A DNA stretch of 64,000 nucleotides from Apteryx mantelli (Eukaryota; Chordata; Aves; Apterygiformes; Apterygidae): NCBI RefSeq assembly GCF_036417845.1, contig NC_089982.1, positions 42,805,684 to 42,869,683 on the forward strand, read 5' to 3'. The notes below the pieces were generated by a model, which saw nothing but the letters and a program-made list of their open reading frames with translations, was not told where the DNA came from and made no database searches. Within the stretch, counting starts at the first letter, position 1. Each line of letters begins with the position of its first letter. The translations under genes and the position numbers were made by a program. Positions 60,462 to 64,000 of the stretch are shown here, piece by piece.

Positions 60462-63400
60462 GCAAGTTACCACTAGCATAGAATATAGCTTGTGTAGATA
60501 CACATGCATGAGTGTTTCCCCACCCCCTGCCAGAAATTGAATTTTACCCAGGATATTGCAGACGTATATTTCTCATGAAGAAGAGTGTATTAGATATGAA
60601 AAGTCTGCCAGAGAAAGGAAGTCTCTTGGCTGAAACAGTTAAAATAAGCACCAAGCACGTCTTCATGGTCTGTCAGGGCCAGAATCCAAACAACTTGTGA
60701 TTCAGCAAGAACCTTGCTTGCTTTTTAAAATTTTGCACCATAGATGGCAGGCTGTCTGTGGAAGTTATGAGGCCTCCACTGTTGGGCAGCTTTAAGAACT
60801 GATTAGACCAGCTTCTCATTTGAATTGACCTAGATCATACCTGTGTGCAGAACTAGAAGATTTGAAGTTCTTTCTAGCCTACATTTCTATGATTCTCTGA
60901 AGGATAAAATCCTTTTTTTCTTTATTTTCTAAATATATTTTCTATTGTAAATTGTAGCCTTATAAAGGTGATGAAACTGATATACAGGTAGTTTTAGAAA
61001 GTATTACCAAATCAGTAATTGTTAATACAGTCTAGTACACCCAGATTACTGATTTTTGAACTGTTTTGACACCAAGAAAGAGTTGCATAATATAGATTAC
61101 TAAAAAATAAACAAAGCCGCAAAGCCATTGTGTAAGCTTTACACAAAGCAGTAAGTTTATAGCATAACAATATGACCAAAACTACCATTTTTAAATTTGT
61201 TCAGGTAGGGATGATTTTACTGGCTCTTTTGTGTAGAGTGCCTTCAGGTCTTGATGTCTGAGTTGAGGTGGAAGACATTATACTGAGGAATTCCTTCTAA
61301 TGGAAGCTTGTTACAGTGAGCAAAAAAACCCCTCCTTTATAGGGTTTAATTTAGTAGCCAGCAAAGCAGTAAATTTTGATTGGAGCTGTAGGAGAGAATA
61401 TTTAGGGACTAGGACAAATTTGTTTTAGAATGTACTGCTAATTTAGAAATTGTGTATTGTCAGAAGTTGAGTGACCCTCAGGTATGCCTCTTTAGATGGA
61501 ACTTGTACTATCTGCCCAGTCACAGATCTTTTACTGTCTTTTCAGTGTCTCTTGGGTGTCTCATTTCCAGTTCAGGTTCAGCAAAACTGAATTATTTTTC
61601 CCTCTAAATACCTTTCCCTTCCCTCTGTCTTCCTCTGTCACTTCTGTGTTCTCCTAGTCATTTAGGTTTGTAGACTTAACTTTAACTCTCCTCTGCCATT
61701 TTTCCTCAACTGCTCTGTTGCTTATTCCCATGTTTTGTTTCTTCCCTCTCTACCAAACTTCCCTACCTCTACACCTTATTTCCCTTTTGTTGTACTAGAT
61801 ATTTACCTCTGCCTTAACTTCCCCTCTGTTTGCTAAGGTCATTTTACTACTTTTGCAGTATTCTTCTCTCCCCCTGCCCCCCCCCCCCCCGATCAAATTC
61901 CAACCTGTCATCCTTGGCTTTTCCAGTTCACTATCCCCACAGGAATCTTTTATTTCATATCTCTCTTCTTACTTTTTTTGTGTTTGCACCTAACTTTCTC
62001 TTTCTTCCTTATTCAAGCTACACTCTTTATTTTGGATTCCTTCAGAAAGTACTTCCCTCATATATGCTTCCCTTTTTGTCATCCTATTTTTGGAATATTG
62101 CTGGCCCCTAACATTAGGTGCCAGCTCAACTCCTATTTTAACTTTGATGCATCTGTGTGGTAGGTTTTAAAGCAATGAGTACTCTATTCTTGCTCCTAAG
62201 ATAAATATGCTGTGCCCAAGGGTGTGAGCTACTTCATTGCATTGCACTGTCTTCATTGATCCCTAGAATTTTGTCAGGCAAACATAGCTTAGTACATGCA
62301 AGTAGTGTAGAAAATAGAAGAAATAACAAAGTATCCTGATACATTTGAAGAATATTAGGGCAGTCTAAATATTTTATATCTCCATGACATTATTTTGACA
62401 TAATGGTTGCTTAATTTCAATTTGATTTTTTTTTTTCCAACTTCTGTTCTGACTTAGTGACTTCTAAGCTACTTCAGTTACTTTTAAATTATCTTTAAAT
62501 TTAGTACTTGAGGTTAATATTTATGTAGATTATTTACCATAAATATAAAACATAAGACTTCAGCAAGGCCTTGAGTGGAATACTATTAAATATATTTGAG
62601 AGCATAGGAACCATGTACAGCTTGTAACCCTCCCTTTCTGGGTCATTTTGCTCAGGTATCCTTTGCTGTGCTCAGAGAGAGTCTGCAAGCAGGGTATAGA
62701 TAACTGAAAAGGTTAAACCCGCAAGTCCTAGCTAAGACTTGCAAACTACTAGGCTGAGCACCTGCATGCTCACTACTCCTGATAAAAGCGCCCAGGGAGT
62801 CTTTGCTGGCCAGGCAGTCCTCAGTCAGGAGGAAGGGCTGGCCTCCGAATGGGATCTTCAGTGTTGCTGGATTGCTGTCTTCTGACTCCCTGGTTTTCTT
62901 CTGTAGAATTTTATACCTTACTCTTACTTTCATACAGTTGCTCTTAATTTTCACGTCAGTGTTTTTTCTCTTGCCTTCTCAGGCTTGTAACTGTCCACCT
63001 TTTAGTCATCTTACCTGCTTCCCTCCCCCCCCCCCCCCCCAAATTCTTATCTAGAATGGCTCCGTGTACTTTGTCAAGGCTCTTGCTCACAACTGAATGA
63101 TTTTCTTAAAGGTCTGAGCCAAAGAGATGCAATTGTGGCATTTCAGAGTTAGGCCTTGGATCACAGACAGCTGAACCCCTGGGAGGAGGAAGGTTGGGAC
63201 TGCAGGTTCTAGAAACTAGAATGAGTATGGGAGAGGATTATTAGATTTAAAGAGCTGTGAGAATTTCATCTTTCTACAGAAAATGGAAAGCACTTATGCT
63301 TAACTTCTCCCAGTCTTCATTTTGTTACAGTTGCTATTTGATATTTAGGAAAAAGAGGCAAAAAGGTACTTGTGCTGTGGAACATGATAGCATAAAAACA

Positions 63401-64000
63401 TATGGATGCAAATGTAGATCAGAATTTACTATAATGACTCTGGAGTGGCCTTGCAGTGGGAGCAAAAACCCAACTTTCATTAAAATTGGAGCTTCATAGT
63501 CCTGTGATGGGCTTCATCCTGCTGTAGCAGTGTGTTAGATTTCTGTAACTTAGTCATTTATATGCATCTGTGATACATATGGGGAGTCTGAAAATAGCAG
63601 ACACTTGATACAAATTACTTGGAATTAGCTTCTGTTACAATTAAACTTTGTAACTGAGATTCTAAGTGTTCTTGTGGTGATTCAGAATGCAGTCCTAGTC
63701 TGGGTCTTATAACACTTGCCTAGGTGGGGAATACAAACAAGGAGGGCTCTCATCTTTCTTTTATGAGGAAATATTCCATTCTCAAGTATCTTAACTTGAA
63801 TGCATAATGTGGCAGAGAAGGGTTGAATGCTTAACTGCTGATACTTTCAGGGGACACTGAGTGACAAGTTTACAACATGTGAGCTCTTTTTGTGTGAAAG
63901 AAAGGCCATTCCAGTTCTGATTTAAGTGGATGTATCAGAGAACATAAGCAGAAATCCAGAAGGATTCCTAAGAGTATGCAGTGTGAACGCTGTTAGTCAG
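60462..64000 (+). other. KLHL2 intron 5 (partial)
   Basis: Begins with GCAAGT and runs to the window edge. Contains a CR1 3' relic (60725-60905), C14 (61877-61890) and C16 (63025-63040) runs, pyrimidine-rich sequence at 61600-62060, and a GC-richer patch at 62640-62880. I looked for the next KLHL2 exon (expected start after NTYA: E-QHFAD) and did not find it. Confidence 0.75.
60725..60905 (+). mobile_element. CR1-type LINE 3' relic
   Basis: The segment ends with TTTGAAGTTCTTTCTAGCCT, then ACATTTCTATGATTCTCTGA, the usual form of a CR1 3' terminus in plus orientation. The upstream part (GATGGCAGGCTGTCTGTGGA and so on) fits a diverged CR1 tail. Confidence 0.6.

Larger units (their letters stand above)
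21947..64000 (+). other. KLHL2: KLHL2 gene, 5' third (coding start to intron 5)
   Basis: Five coding exons join in phase to give 180 residues that follow KLHL2 (Mayven, about 593 residues in human) nearly residue for residue. KLHL2 is a BTB-BACK-Kelch protein. The BTB domain dimerises and binds the CUL3 ubiquitin ligase, and the Kelch propeller selects substrates (WNK kinases in the KLHL2/KLHL3 pair) and binds actin. Visible here are the N-terminal extension (1-49), the BTB fold (about 50-150) and the start of BACK (from about 155). KLHL3 is the close paralogue; residues such as VNPWHMKKAFKVMNEL and EVDGWTLRML, and the TMEM192 neighbour, favour KLHL2. The BACK remainder and all six Kelch repeats lie beyond the right edge. 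Phases at the five exon ends are 2, 2, 1, 0, 1. Confidence 0.95.

Overview
The window looks like nuclear DNA from a bird. It has long introns, two CpG-island promoters, CR1 LINEs with the characteristic repeated ATTCTGTG 3' tail, a small solo LTR, and no compact gene arrays. Two protein-coding genes can be recognised from split exons. Both run off the window. I cannot name the species.

Left part (1-9312, minus strand): the 5' half of TMEM192, a lysosomal/late-endosomal membrane protein. Coding exons 1-3 are at 9271-9312, 5813-5959 and 1414-1678. They join in phase and give 151 residues; the remaining exons lie beyond the left edge. Its promoter is a CpG island (about 8800-10060) containing a G-rich minisatellite (9541-9990) with very high G-quadruplex potential.

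Middle (about 10060-20930): an AT-rich intergenic stretch with an ancient CR1/L3-like LINE relic (10635-11075), a young 5'-truncated CR1 (about 14946-15991) next to an unexplained GC-rich block, and otherwise unique-looking sequence.

Right part (21947-64000, plus strand): the 5' third of KLHL2 (Mayven), a BTB-BACK-Kelch CUL3 adaptor. Coding exons 1-5 are at 21947-21969, 24705-24830, 29250-29356, 33999-34120 and 60299-60461. They give 180 residues covering the N-terminus, the BTB domain and the start of BACK. The Kelch repeats lie beyond the right edge. The head-to-head order TMEM192-KLHL2 is the order I know from human 4q32, which supports both identifications. The most interesting KLHL2 details are an apparent GC-AG intron after exon 5, an open in-frame potential cassette exon in intron 1, and a strong-context overlapping upstream ORF.

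The 26-kb KLHL2 intron 4 holds repeats: CR1 fragments, SINE-like relics, a solo LTR with a 5-bp target duplication sitting in a degenerate tandem-repeat block, and several hairpins. I found no prokaryotic-type system, CRISPR array, functional tRNA or rRNA. Most open frames are chance frames, especially the long ones in the GC-rich minisatellite.
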